NCBI RefSeq assembly: GCF_024172095.1
Contig: NZ_JAMZDX010000001.1
Location: 1,315,001 to 1,379,000 of the forward strand
Direction of reading: 5' to 3'
Length of the DNA stretch: 64,000 bases
From: Kitasatospora cinereorecta
GTDB taxonomy: Bacteria; Actinomycetota; Actinomycetes; Streptomycetales; Streptomycetaceae
Made by a program: the position numbers and the translations under genes
Shown here: piece by piece, positions 26,177-34,212 of the stretch
Layout: the number at the start of each line of letters is the position of its first letter
Position numbering within the stretch: the stretch's first letter is position 1
The notes under the pieces: generated by a model
What the model saw: the letters and a program-made list of their open reading frames with translations, nothing else
The model's database searches: none
What the model was told of the DNA's origin: nothing

Positions 26177-26689
26177 ATGCCGTACCGCCTCGACGTCACC
26201 CAGGGCGACTGGCCCGCGCCGGAGCTGGCGAAGGGGGTCGAGGGCATCCTGTCGGAGAGCATGGTGCTCACCCTCGCCACCGCCGGCCACGAGCGCGGCC
26301 CGCACGCCAACCTCGCCTTCTTCGCGTACGACGAGGATCTGGTCCTCTACTTCGTCAGCGAGCGCTCCACCCGGCACAGCCTGCACCTGGCCGAGGAGGC
26401 CAGGGCCGCCGCCACCGTGTTCCTGCCGCCGCCGGTCTTCGGCGAGCAGCTGCGCGGCATCCAGCTGACCGGCAGCGCGGGCGAGGCGTGGGGCCGGCAG
26501 GCGGAGGCGGCGCTCGCCGCGTACCAGGGGCGGTACCCGGCCTTCGCCCAGGACCCGGAGGTGCGTGAGCAGTTCCTGGCCGGCGCCGGGGCGGCCGCGC
26601 TGTACCGCTTCCAGGTGGAGGAGCTGACCGCCGTGGACGAGCCGCAGTTCGGCCGTCGCCACTACCTGCAGGCCCGGGTGGTGCGCTGA
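26177..26689 (+). CDS. pyridoxamine 5'-phosphate oxidase family (FMN-binding split barrel) protein
   Basis: This 170-aa protein has the split-barrel pattern MVLTLATAGHERGPHANLAF, LVLYFVSERSTRHSLHLAEE and AAATVFLPPPVFGEQLRGIQ, as in FMN- or F420-binding oxidoreductases of the PPOX group. The C-terminal YRFQVEELTAVDEPQFG is also typical. The substrate is not determinable. The ATG at 26177 follows GGAGGG at seven bases; an ATG at 26170 is in another frame. Confidence 0.8.
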   Translation: MPYRLDVTQGDWPAPELAKGVEGILSESMVLTLATAGHERGPHANLAFFAYDEDLVLYFVSERSTRHSLHLAEEARAAATVFLPPPVFGEQLRGIQLTGSAGEAWGRQAEAALAAYQGRYPAFAQDPEVREQFLAGAGAAALYRFQVEELTAVDEPQFGRRHYLQARVVR

Positions 26690-26704
26690 CCGAGGCCCGC
26701 GCGA

Positions 26705-26720
26705 GGTTGGCTGTACAACT
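26705..26720 (+). promoter_or_regulatory. phosphonate-regulon operator, site 1
   Basis: GGTTG-GCTGTA-CAACT lies 70 bases before the phosphonatase-like gene. It is an AGTTG-N6-CAACT dyad with one mismatch. Fourteen consecutive bases (GTTGGCTGTACAAC) are the exact reverse complement of the site at 36675-36688. Binding by the UTRA/GntR regulator at 34213 is inferred. Confidence 0.65.
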
Positions 26721-26790
26721 TTTCGGGTGATTCACCCGCCGGTCGCCGGGCGGACGACCTGCGGACACCTGGCCGCCGAAGGCTGTCCGC

Positions 26791-27474
26791 ATGACTGACA
26801 CGAGCACTGACGTGAAGCTGGTCGTCCTGGACATGGCCGGGACCACCGTGGCCGACGACGGCCTGGTCGAGCGCGCCTTCGACGCCGCCGCGGCCTCGCT
26901 CGGCGTGGCGCACGCCACCCCCGAGCACGCCCGGATGGTCGAGCACGTCCGCGCCACCATGGGCGAGTCCAAGATCTCCGTGTTCCGGCACCTGTTCGGC
27001 GACGAGGCCAGGGCCCAGCAGGCCAACCTCGCCTTCGAGGCCGCGTACCACGAGCTGGTCGACGGCGGCCTGTGCCGGCCCCTGCCCGGCGCGGCCGAGG
27101 CGATCGAGCAGCTCCGCTCGGCCGGCCGCAAGGTGGTGCTGACCACCGGCTTCTCCCGCGCCACCCAGGACCTGATCCTGAAGACGCTCGGCTGGGAGCG
27201 GATCGCCGACCTCACCCTCTGCCCGGCCGAGGCCGGCCGCGGGCGCCCCTACCCCGACCTGGCCCTGACCGCCCTGCTGCGCACCGGCACCGACTCGGTC
27301 CGCCAGGTCGCGGTGGCCGGCGACACCGGCTACGACATGCTCACCGGTACCCGGGCCGGCGCCTCGGTGGTGGCCGGCGTGCTGACCGGCGCGCACCGCG
27401 AGGAGCGGCTGCGCGCAGACGGTGCCACCCACGTGCTGGCCTCGATCGCGGAGCTGCCGGCCCTGCTCGGCTGA
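26791..27474 (+). CDS. phosphonatase-like HAD hydrolase
   Basis: This 227-aa HAD-superfamily protein has the nucleophile motif VVLDMAGTTVADDGL (DMAGT, as in phosphonoacetaldehyde hydrolase PhnX), motif II VVLTTGFSR and motif IV AVAGDTGYDMLTGTRAGAS. It is close to PhnX but belongs to the phosphonatase-like clade known from other phosphonate loci. It may cleave a C-P bond or dephosphorylate a related product. It carries operator site 1, which it shares with the phosphonate importer and oxygenase 7-9 kb away. No PhnW transaminase is in the window, so a classic PhnW-PhnX route is not shown. Confidence 0.85.
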   Translation: MTDTSTDVKLVVLDMAGTTVADDGLVERAFDAAAASLGVAHATPEHARMVEHVRATMGESKISVFRHLFGDEARAQQANLAFEAAYHELVDGGLCRPLPGAAEAIEQLRSAGRKVVLTTGFSRATQDLILKTLGWERIADLTLCPAEAGRGRPYPDLALTALLRTGTDSVRQVAVAGDTGYDMLTGTRAGASVVAGVLTGAHREERLRADGATHVLASIAELPALLG

Positions 27475-27485
27475 ACCGGCGCCGG

Positions 27486-27522
27486 GGGCGCGGGGAACCG
27501 GAGTGCGCCGTTCCCCGCGCCC
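27486..27522. terminator. hairpin terminator (hairpin family member 2)
   Basis: GGGCGCGGGGAAC (27486-27498) pairs perfectly with 27510-27522 over an 11-base loop. It is the short form of the repeat family at 6544, 29828 and 34997, and terminates the phosphonatase-like gene. Confidence 0.75.
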
Positions 27523-27549
27523 GCGCGCTGCCCGTGGTTAGCTCTGGTC

Positions 27550-28776
27550 ATGGGCTTCCGGTGGCTGGTCGCTGGTGCGGTACTGCTGCTCGCCGCGTGC
27601 TCGAGCGGGTCCGGCGGCGGCGCGCCGAGCAGCTCCGGCGCGCCGTCGGCCCCGTCGACCTCCGCCTCGGCCTCGCCGCCCACCTCGGCGGCGGGCACGC
27701 CCACACCCACGCCGACATCCGCGAGCCCGACGCCCGCCTCGCCCTCGCCGACCCGCAGCACGCCCCCCGCCACCTCCCCGGAGCAGCTGGCCGGGCGGCG
27801 GGTCGTCTACTCCTACCCCGGGCCGACCCCGCCCGAGGCGCTGCTGCAGGCCGTCCGGGAGGGCCGGGTGGCGGGGGTGATCTTCTTCTCCGAGAACGTG
27901 CCCGACCCGCAGACCCTCCGCACCGCGGTCGACCGGCTGCGCCGGGCGCAGGCGCAGAGCCCGGGCGGCGGCCCGCTGCTGCTGATGACCGACCAGGAGG
28001 GCGGCCGGGTCCGGCGGCTGCCCGGCGCGCCCGAGGAGTCCGCCCGGCAGGTCGGGCTGTCCGCCGACCCGGTCGCCGCCGCCCAGCGCACCGGCGCCGC
28101 GGCAGGCGCCAACCTGGCGAGCTACGGGCTGAACCTCAACCTGGCCCCGGTGCTGGACGTCTTCAGCACGCCCGGCGACTTCTCCGACAGCTTGGGCCGC
28201 TCCTACAGCGACGACCCGGCGACGGTCGGCCGGCTGGGCTCCGCGTTCATCCGCTCCCAGCAGGCGACCGGCGTCGCCGCCACCGCCAAGCACTTCCCCG
28301 GCCTCGGCACCGCGCCCGCCGGGGCGAACACCGACACCGGACCGGTGGTGCTGCCCGCCTCCGCGGCCCGGCTGCGCGGGGTGGACGAGGTGCCGTACGG
28401 CCCGGCGATCGCCGCCGGCGTGAAGCTGGTGATGCTCTCCTGGGCGGTCTACCCCGCCCTGGACGGCAGCCGGCCCGCCGGACTGTCGCCCACGGTGGTC
28501 CAGGGCGAGCTGCGCGGGCGGCTCGCCTTCCGCGGGGTGACCGTCAGCGACGCGCTGGAGGCGCAGGCGCTCAGTGCGTACGGCGGGACCGGGGCCCGGG
28601 CGGTGGGCGCCGCCAAGGCCGGGGTGGACCTGCTGCTGTGCTCCGCCCGCGACGTCGCCCAGGGCGACGCGGCCGCCGCCGCGCTGGCCGCGGGCCTGCG
28701 CGACGGCAGCCTGGACCGCGCCCAGTTCGATGCGGCGGTGGCCCGGGTGGATGCCCTGCGGGGCGGGCTGCACTGA
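27550..28776 (+). CDS. lipoprotein glycoside hydrolase family 3 (beta-N-acetylhexosaminidase-like)
   Basis: This 408-aa secreted lipoprotein has a short signal with lipobox LAAC (Cys 17) and a 65-residue Ser/Pro/Thr linker. A GH3 N-terminal TIM barrel follows: LLLMTDQEGGRVRRLPGAPE, the NagZ-type KHFPGLG motif with the downstream Asp, and GVTVSDALEAQAL with the catalytic Asp. It probably removes GlcNAc from peptidoglycan fragments outside the membrane. No C-terminal GH3 domain is present, as in NagZ. No ribosome site is seen before the ATG; a TAGCTC element ends five bases upstream. Confidence 0.88.
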   Translation: MGFRWLVAGAVLLLAACSSGSGGGAPSSSGAPSAPSTSASASPPTSAAGTPTPTPTSASPTPASPSPTRSTPPATSPEQLAGRRVVYSYPGPTPPEALLQAVREGRVAGVIFFSENVPDPQTLRTAVDRLRRAQAQSPGGGPLLLMTDQEGGRVRRLPGAPEESARQVGLSADPVAAAQRTGAAAGANLASYGLNLNLAPVLDVFSTPGDFSDSLGRSYSDDPATVGRLGSAFIRSQQATGVAATAKHFPGLGTAPAGANTDTGPVVLPASAARLRGVDEVPYGPAIAAGVKLVMLSWAVYPALDGSRPAGLSPTVVQGELRGRLAFRGVTVSDALEAQALSAYGGTGARAVGAAKAGVDLLLCSARDVAQGDAAAAALAAGLRDGSLDRAQFDAAVARVDALRGGLH

Positions 28777-28791
28777 GGCCGGTGCCCGACC

Positions 28792-29112
28792 TCAGTGGCT
28801 GGTACGGAGGTTGAGCAGCACGACCCCGACGATCACCACGCCGATGCCCAACCACTGCAGCCGGCCCAGCGGTTCACCGAAGAACGTGGCGCCGATGGCC
28901 GCCACCGCCGCGGTGCCCACCCCGGACCAGACCGCGTACGCGACCGACACCGGTATGTGCTTCAGCGCCCGGCCGAGCAGGAAGAACGACAACACGTAGC
29001 CCAGCGCCACCCCGAGGCTCGGCCACAGCCGGGAGAACCCGTCGGTGAGCTTCAGCAGACTGGTGGCGCAGACCTCGCTGGCTATCGCCAGCGCGAGCAG
29101 CAGGTACGGCAT
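28792..29112 (-). CDS. small multidrug resistance (SMR) family efflux protein
   Basis: This 106-aa protein has four transmembrane helices. The first carries the essential Glu of SMR proteins (LLLALAIASEVCATSLLKLT), and KHIPVSVAYAVWSGVGTAAV in helix 3 is the family signature (YAxWxGxG). It works as a proton-coupled antiporter of quaternary cations. The start codon overlaps the stop of the upstream HAD gene by one base (TGATG), so it is translationally coupled. Confidence 0.92.
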   Translation of the reverse strand: MPYLLLALAIASEVCATSLLKLTDGFSRLWPSLGVALGYVLSFFLLGRALKHIPVSVAYAVWSGVGTAAVAAIGATFFGEPLGRLQWLGIGVVIVGVVLLNLRTSH

Positions 29113-29789
29113 CACGCGGCCGGCCGGTCGGCGGGCGCGGTCAGCCCGGCCAGCAGGGTCAGGTCCGCCTGCTCCAGGCTCTCCAGCAGGGTCACGCCCT
29201 CGGCGGCCGGGATCGGCACGGTGGACGGCACCGCCAGCACGGCGCAGCCTGCGGCGTGCGCCGACGCCACGCCGGTCGGGGTGTCCTCGACCGCCACGCA
29301 GGCCGCCGGGGCCAGGCCCAGTCGCTCGGCGGCGGCCAGGTACGGCGCCGGGTCCGGCTTGGTCACCGGGGTGTCCTCGGCGGCCAGGGTGGTGGTGAAC
29401 CAGTGGTCGCCGATCGCGTGCAGGACGAGATCGACCACCCGGCGCGGCGACGCCGAGACCAGGGCGGTCGGCACCGACGCCGCGCGCAGCGCACCGAGCA
29501 GCGCCAGCGCGCCCGGCCGCGGCACGACCTCGGCGGCCACCTTGGCGGAGAACGAGTCGTTCAGCCGCTCGACCAGCTCCGCCTCCGGGCGGGCGGTGCG
29601 GCTGGTGCGGTGCAGGTGCGCCGCGGTGTGCTCGACGGCTCGGCCGAGGACCTCCGGCAGGTCGGCGTCGGTGAGCGTGAGGTCGAGTTCCGCGGCGAGC
29701 TCTGCGGCGGCCTGCCACCAGAGGTGCTCGGTGTCGACCAGGGTGCCGTCCATGTCGAACAGGACGGCGGCAGGGGAGGAATCAGGCAT
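29112..29789 (-). CDS. HAD-IA hydrolase, beta-phosphoglucomutase-like
   Basis: This 225-aa protein has HAD motif I VLFDMDGTLVDTEHLWWQAA, motif II ALVSASPRRVVD, the Lys of VTKPDPAPYL and motif IV CVAVEDTPTGVASAHAAG. It has a helical cap of the subfamily IA type, as in sugar-phosphate phosphatases and mutases. The substrate is unknown. It forms a two-gene unit with the SMR gene and is separated from the ABC operon upstream by a long hairpin. Confidence 0.85.
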   Translation of the reverse strand: MPDSSPAAVLFDMDGTLVDTEHLWWQAAAELAAELDLTLTDADLPEVLGRAVEHTAAHLHRTSRTARPEAELVERLNDSFSAKVAAEVVPRPGALALLGALRAASVPTALVSASPRRVVDLVLHAIGDHWFTTTLAAEDTPVTKPDPAPYLAAAERLGLAPAACVAVEDTPTGVASAHAAGCAVLAVPSTVPIPAAEGVTLLESLEQADLTLLAGLTAPADRPAA

Positions 29790-29827
29790 GGCGGTACCTT
29801 AGGTGGAGAGAAAGTGAACGTGACAAG

Positions 29828-29918
29828 GGGGCTCGGGGAACTGCGAGGCCGACCCCGGGGTCGGCCGACCTCGCGAGTTGCGCCGATCCCGGGTCGGCCT
29901 CGCAGTTCCCCGAGCCCC
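29828..29918. terminator. long inverted repeat ending the phosphonate ABC operon (hairpin family member 3)
   Basis: Perfect 28-bp arms lie at 29828-29855 and 29891-29918 with core GGGGCTCGGGGAACTGCGAG. The 35-base loop itself contains GGTCGGCCGACC and TCGCGA palindromes, so a cruciform is possible. It begins eight bases beyond the stop of the ATPase gene. Confidence 0.8.
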
Positions 29919-29925
29919 TGTCGGG

Positions 29926-30993
29926 CTATCGCCGGTCGACCAGGACCGGGCGGTCCGGCAGCGCGATGTCCGCGGCGGAGCCGACCGGCAGGGCGGTCGC
30001 GCCCTCGGTGGGCAGGTCGGCCTTGATCTCGGTGCCGTCGGCGAGCCGGACGGTGAGGCGGGTGACCGCGCCGAGGAAGGACGCCGAGACGACCAGCGCC
30101 GGCCCCTGCGGCGACGGCGCCAGGAGGACGTTCTCCGGCCGCACCAGCACGTGCAGGTCGCCGGTGGCGGGCATCGCGCCGTCCACCGCGTGGCGGCGGC
30201 CCAGCACGCTGACGGTCCCCTCGCCGGCCCGCTCGCACGGGATCCGGCTCATCGTGCCGACGAACTCGGCGACGAACGCGGTGGCCGGCCGGGCGTAGAG
30301 CTCGGACGGCGCGGCGCACTGCTCCAGGCGGCCGGCCCGCAGCACCGCGACCCGGTCGGCCATCGACAGCGCCTCCTCCTGGTCGTGGGTGACGAACAGG
30401 GTGGTGATCCCCAGCTCCTGCTGCAGCCGCCGGATCTCCTCGCGCAGGTTGAGCCGCACCTTGGCGTCCAGCGCCGACAGCGGCTCGTCCAGCAGCAGCA
30501 CGCGCGGCTGCAGCGCCAGCGCGCGGGCCAGCGCGATGCGCTGCTGCTGCCCGCCGGACATCTGGTGCGGGTAGTGCTCGGCGCGCTGCGGCAGACCGAC
30601 CAGCTCCAGCAGCTCCTGGGCGCGGCGGCGGCGCTGGGCCTTGCCGGTGCCGCGCATCCGCAGCCCGAAGGCCACGTTGTCGATGGCGGTCAGGTGCGGG
30701 AAGAGGCTGTACGACTGGAAGACCATGCCGGCGTCGCGCTTGTGCGCGGGGATCCGGGTGACGTCCTCGCCGTCGACCAGGACCTGGCCGGAGTCGTGGC
30801 TCTCGAAGCCGGCCAGGATCCGCAGCGCGGTGGTCTTGCCGCAGCCGGAGGGGCCGAGCAGGGCCAGCAGTTCGCCGGGGTTGACGGTCAGGTCGAGGCC
30901 GTCCAGCGCGGTGGTGGCGCCGAAGGTGCGACGCAGTGCGCGGAATTCGACGGTGGCGCTGGTGGCGGTCTTCGCCAGGGTGGCGGTGCTCAT
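29926..30993 (-). CDS. 2-aminoethylphosphonate-type ABC importer, ATP-binding subunit
   Basis: This 355-aa ATPase has Walker A GPSGCGKTT (47-55), a Q-loop (MVFQSYSLFPHL), the signature MSGGQQQR, Walker B VLLLDEPLSALD and an H-loop (LFVTHDQEEAL). A C-terminal OB-type domain (LHVLVRPENVLLA) is typical of the PotA/FbpC/PhnT group. It powers uptake by the permease pair upstream. Last of four genes on the minus strand (binding protein, permease, permease, ATPase), ending in a long hairpin. The phosphonate assignment rests on operon type and linked enzymes. Confidence 0.85.
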   Translation of the reverse strand: MSTATLAKTATSATVEFRALRRTFGATTALDGLDLTVNPGELLALLGPSGCGKTTALRILAGFESHDSGQVLVDGEDVTRIPAHKRDAGMVFQSYSLFPHLTAIDNVAFGLRMRGTGKAQRRRRAQELLELVGLPQRAEHYPHQMSGGQQQRIALARALALQPRVLLLDEPLSALDAKVRLNLREEIRRLQQELGITTLFVTHDQEEALSMADRVAVLRAGRLEQCAAPSELYARPATAFVAEFVGTMSRIPCERAGEGTVSVLGRRHAVDGAMPATGDLHVLVRPENVLLAPSPQGPALVVSASFLGAVTRLTVRLADGTEIKADLPTEGATALPVGSAADIALPDRPVLVDRR

Positions 30994-31012
30994 GGGGGTT
31001 CTCCGGTGAGGC

Positions 31013-31837
31013 TCAGGAGGTGGCGGTCTTGTGGTGGCGCTCGCGGCCGGCGGCGGCCAGCAGGAGCAGCAGCACCCAGGTGATCAGCAGGCTGAGCACG
31101 GACACCGCGACGGACATCTGCCCCTGGCTGTTGCCGACCGAGTAGATCCAGACCGAGAAGGGCTCGTAGCCGAGGATCGAGGCCGCGGTGAACTCGCCGA
31201 GCACCAGCGCCAGGGTGAGGAAGGAGGCGTTCAGCAGCGCGCCGCGCAGGTTGGGCAGGATCACCGCGAACACCGCGCGCGGCCAGCTCGCCCCGCAGTT
31301 GCGGGCCGCCTCGACCAGGGTGCGGACGTCCACCGCGCGCAGACCCGCGTCCAGGGCGCGGTACGCGAGCGGCAGCGCCATCAGCACGTACGCGATCACC
31401 AGCACCAGCGGGAACTCCGGCTGCTGGATGAAGACGAAGGTCTGGAAGAACGGCGTGTCCATCAGGTAGTCCGGGCCCCAGCGCAGCACGCCGATCAGTC
31501 CGGCGGTCAGCGCCACCGGCGGCACCACCAGCGGGAGGGTGCAGACCACTTCGAGCACCGGGCGCAGCCGCGGCGACCCCAGCCGGACGGCGATCATCGC
31601 GGGCACCAGCAGGAGCAGGAGCACGACCACGGTGACCGCGGCCAGCCCCAGGGTCAGCCAGAGGCTGTCGGTGAAGCCGGGCGCGCTCAGCAGGCCGGTG
31701 TAGGCGTCGAAGCCGATGCCGTTGACGTCGTCGATGGAGAACCAGACCGAGGCCGCCATCGGGACCAGGAAGTAGATCCCGGCCAGCAGCAGGACGGCGC
31801 CGCGCCACACGCGCAGGCGGGAGATCAGCTGAGCCAT
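31013..31837 (-). CDS. 2-aminoethylphosphonate-type ABC importer, permease 2
   Basis: This 274-aa permease has six membrane helices and the cytoplasmic EAA loop (LVEAARNCGASWPRAVFAVILPNLRG, residues near 170-195) that contacts the ATPase. It starts inside the end of the preceding permease gene (13-bp overlap) and ends 19 bases before the ATPase. It pairs with permease 1 to form the heterodimeric channel. Confidence 0.87.
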   Translation of the reverse strand: MAQLISRLRVWRGAVLLLAGIYFLVPMAASVWFSIDDVNGIGFDAYTGLLSAPGFTDSLWLTLGLAAVTVVVLLLLLVPAMIAVRLGSPRLRPVLEVVCTLPLVVPPVALTAGLIGVLRWGPDYLMDTPFFQTFVFIQQPEFPLVLVIAYVLMALPLAYRALDAGLRAVDVRTLVEAARNCGASWPRAVFAVILPNLRGALLNASFLTLALVLGEFTAASILGYEPFSVWIYSVGNSQGQMSVAVSVLSLLITWVLLLLLAAAGRERHHKTATS

Positions 31838-32775
31838 CGAGCACTCCGGCGCTGCAGGGGCAGGTAGACGGCCATCACCAGGACGGCGACGATGATCATG
31901 TCGAGGCTGAGCGCCAGCGCCAGGTTGCCCTGGCCCACCAGCACGTTGCCGGACAGCGCGTCGGCGATCTGCCGGCTGATCAGCGGTACGGTCGCGCCGA
32001 CCATCGCGGCGGCGGTGGCGTACGCGGCGAACGCGCTGCCGAACAGCAGCACATAGCCGCCGAGCAGCGACGGGAACAGGATCGGCAGTGCCACGTGCCG
32101 CCAGTACTGCAGCGCGGTGGCCCGGTTGTTCTGCGCCGCCTCGCGCCACTGGGTGCGCAGCCCGTCCAGCGCCGGGGTGATGGTGAGCACCATCAGCGGC
32201 ACCAGGAAGTACAGGTACGCGACCGACAGGCCGGTGAAGCTGTACAGCGACCAGCCGTGGTCGGTGAGGTGGAACATCTTGGTGACCTCGCCGGCGTTGC
32301 CGAGGGTCGCCACGAAGGCGAACGCCAGCGGCAGGCCACCGAAGTTGGCCAGCACACCGGAGGCGGTCAGCACCGCCTCGCGCAGCACGCGGAAGCGCGA
32401 GGTGACCACCGCCTGGGCGATCGGCACGCCCACGACGGTGCCGATCAGCGCGGTGAGCGCGGACAGCTTCAGGCTGGAGAGCAGGGCCGTCCAGTACGCG
32501 CCGTGCACCGAGTCGGTGAGGTTGGCGGTGGTGAACGAGCCGCCGCCGGTCGGCGCGTCGCTGGAGACGGTGAACGCGCCGGTCACGATGGCGACCGCCG
32601 GCAGGCCGAAGGCGATCGCGAAGAACGCCAGCAGCGGCACGGTGGCGAGCCACGAGCCGCCGCGCAGGCGGCGACGCTCGGTGGCGGGAGTGGGGGAAGC
32701 GGTGCGGGAGGCCCCCGGGCCGCCACTGGTGTCAGTGGCGGCCGGGGTCGGCACCGGGGTGGGAGCCGTGGTCAT
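31825..32775 (-). CDS. 2-aminoethylphosphonate-type ABC importer, permease 1
   Basis: This 316-aa permease has a 40-residue Pro/Thr/Ala cytoplasmic leader, then six helices beginning at LATVPLLAFFAIAFGLPAVA. The EAA loop reads WREAAQNNRATALQYWRHVALP. It begins eight bases after the binding-protein stop. The ATG at 32775 was chosen; the open frame further upstream is a shadow of the binding-protein gene. Confidence 0.87.
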   Translation of the reverse strand: MTTAPTPVPTPAATDTSGGPGASRTASPTPATERRRLRGGSWLATVPLLAFFAIAFGLPAVAIVTGAFTVSSDAPTGGGSFTTANLTDSVHGAYWTALLSSLKLSALTALIGTVVGVPIAQAVVTSRFRVLREAVLTASGVLANFGGLPLAFAFVATLGNAGEVTKMFHLTDHGWSLYSFTGLSVAYLYFLVPLMVLTITPALDGLRTQWREAAQNNRATALQYWRHVALPILFPSLLGGYVLLFGSAFAAYATAAAMVGATVPLISRQIADALSGNVLVGQGNLALALSLDMIIVAVLVMAVYLPLQRRSARWLS

Positions 32776-32783
32776 GTCGGTGA

Positions 32784-33950
32784 TCAGCCCGCGATCGCCT
32801 TGGCCCAGTTCTCGGTCACGACCTTCTTGGCGGCCGTGATCTGGTCCTGGGACGGGAACGTGGTGAAGGGCTTCTCGACGGTCGGCAGCTTGGCCGCGGC
32901 GGTGGCGTCCAGGGTGCCGTCCTTCTTCAGCGCGTCGAACAGGGCCGGGGTGGCGTAGCCGCCCAGGAAGAGGTTCTGGCCCTCGGCGCTGAACAGGTAC
33001 TCCTGCCACAGGCGGGCGGCCGCCGGGTGCGGAGCCTGCTTGTTGATGGCCTGGTTGTAGAACTGGGCGTAGGAGCCGTCCGAGGGGATCGACACCTGCC
33101 AGTCGATGCCCTTGCCCTTGAACTCGTCGGTGTAGCCGGCGTTCAGGTACGACCAGTCGATCGAGATCGGGGTCTCGCCCTTCTCGATGGTGGCCGGGGT
33201 CGACTCGACCGGGTTGAAGTTGCCGGACTGCTTCAGCTTGCCGAAGAAGTCGATGCCGGGCTGGATGTTGTCCAGCGAACCGCCGTTGGCCAGCGCGGCC
33301 GCGTACACGCCGCCGAACGCCGAACCGGACTTGGTCGGGTTGCCGTTCAGCGCGACCTGGCCCTTGTACTCCGGCTTCAGCAGGTCCGCGAAGGTCTTCG
33401 GGCAGTTGGCGACCTTCTTGCCGTCGCAACCGATCGAGATGTAGCCGCCGTAGTCGTTGACGCGAAGGCCGTTCGGGTCCTTCATGGTGTCGGCGATCTT
33501 GTCGAAGTTGGCGACCTTGTAGGGCGCCAGGATGCCCTCGGCGGCCGCCGACAGCGCGAAGGCACTGCCCAGGTCGACCACGTCCGGCGCACGGTCCTGG
33601 CCCTGGCGGGACTTGATCGCGTTGATCTCGTCCTGGCTGGAGCCGTCCGGGTTCTCGTCCTCGATCTCGATGCCGTACTTGGCCTTGAACGAGTCCATGA
33701 TCTTGCCGTAGTTCGCCCAGTCCTTGGGCAGCGTGATGACGTGCAGCTTGCCCTCCTTCTTGGCGGCGGCGACCAGGGCGTCCATGCCGCCGAAGTCGGC
33801 GGCGGAGGTGGCGTCCTTGGCGGCCTTGGCGCCGCCCTTGGCGGCGTCGCCGGACTTGGCCGAACCGGCGGAGCCGCAGGCGGACAGGGACAGCGCGGCA
33901 ACGGTCAGCACGGCCGCGAGAGCAGCGGCGCGGGGGCGGTGCACGGTCAC
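32784..33950 (-). CDS. 2-aminoethylphosphonate-type ABC importer, substrate-binding lipoprotein
   Basis: This 388-aa lipoprotein has a signal with lipobox LSAC (Cys 25), then a two-lobed periplasmic-binding fold of the iron/putrescine/phosphonate cluster (LHVITLPKDWANYGKIMDSF; APDVVDLGSAFALSAAAEGI; GETPISIDWSYLNAGYTDEF). Its type matches proteins annotated as PhnS2-like 2-aminoethylphosphonate binders. It is the first gene of the operon. An operator dyad lies 69-86 bases upstream, shared with the oxygenase and phosphonatase-like genes. The ligand could equally be another phosphonate, such as the trimethylammonio analogue. Confidence 0.85.
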   Translation of the reverse strand: MTVHRPRAAALAAVLTVAALSLSACGSAGSAKSGDAAKGGAKAAKDATSAADFGGMDALVAAAKKEGKLHVITLPKDWANYGKIMDSFKAKYGIEIEDENPDGSSQDEINAIKSRQGQDRAPDVVDLGSAFALSAAAEGILAPYKVANFDKIADTMKDPNGLRVNDYGGYISIGCDGKKVANCPKTFADLLKPEYKGQVALNGNPTKSGSAFGGVYAAALANGGSLDNIQPGIDFFGKLKQSGNFNPVESTPATIEKGETPISIDWSYLNAGYTDEFKGKGIDWQVSIPSDGSYAQFYNQAINKQAPHPAAARLWQEYLFSAEGQNLFLGGYATPALFDALKKDGTLDATAAAKLPTVEKPFTTFPSQDQITAAKKVVTENWAKAIAG

Positions 33951-34014
33951 GGGAGGGTCTCCTGGGGGAAGTGGAGCAGAAGGGTTCGCGAAGGTGCGGG
34001 TCAGCTGAAGGCTG

Positions 34015-34040
34015 AGCCAAGTTGGCCAGCCAACTTGGCT
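34015..34040 (-). promoter_or_regulatory. phosphonate-regulon operator, site 2 (perfect extended palindrome)
   Basis: Two 12-bp arms (AGCCAAGTTGGC, 34015-34026, and GCCAACTTGGCT, 34029-34040) are perfectly complementary around a CA centre. Inside is AAGTTG-GCCAGC-CAACTT (34019-34036), the AGTTG-N6-CAACT operator in its most symmetric form. Each arm is itself a near-palindrome (GCCAA-N-TTGGC). It precedes the ABC importer operon and also lies 170 bases before the GntR gene. Confidence 0.75.
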
Positions 34041-34212
34041 GCCGGGGGTAAGTACGCCCGAGTCCGGTGACGGGAAGGTGAACGGATGGCCCAGTACAGG
34101 GGGCGGCTGTGGGAACGGTGACTTCGCGAGCGCCCCCGCTTGATCGGCAGCGGCTACAGTCAGTGGTGTACGCGCGGTCTCCTCGCGCCTGCACCGCCCC
34201 AGGAGAGGGAAC

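Noticed and set aside
26170-26568. Overlapping frame starting at ATG 26170 before the PPOX-like gene
   Set aside because: Its translation is Arg/Pro-rich and unlike a protein; the frame from 26177 has a clear split-barrel pattern and a better-placed ribosome site.
34099-34137. GGGGGCG/CGCCCCC inverted repeat upstream of the GntR gene as its operator
   Set aside because: The arms are only 7 bp of low-complexity G/C with a 25-base spacer and do not resemble the AGTTG-N6-CAACT sites.
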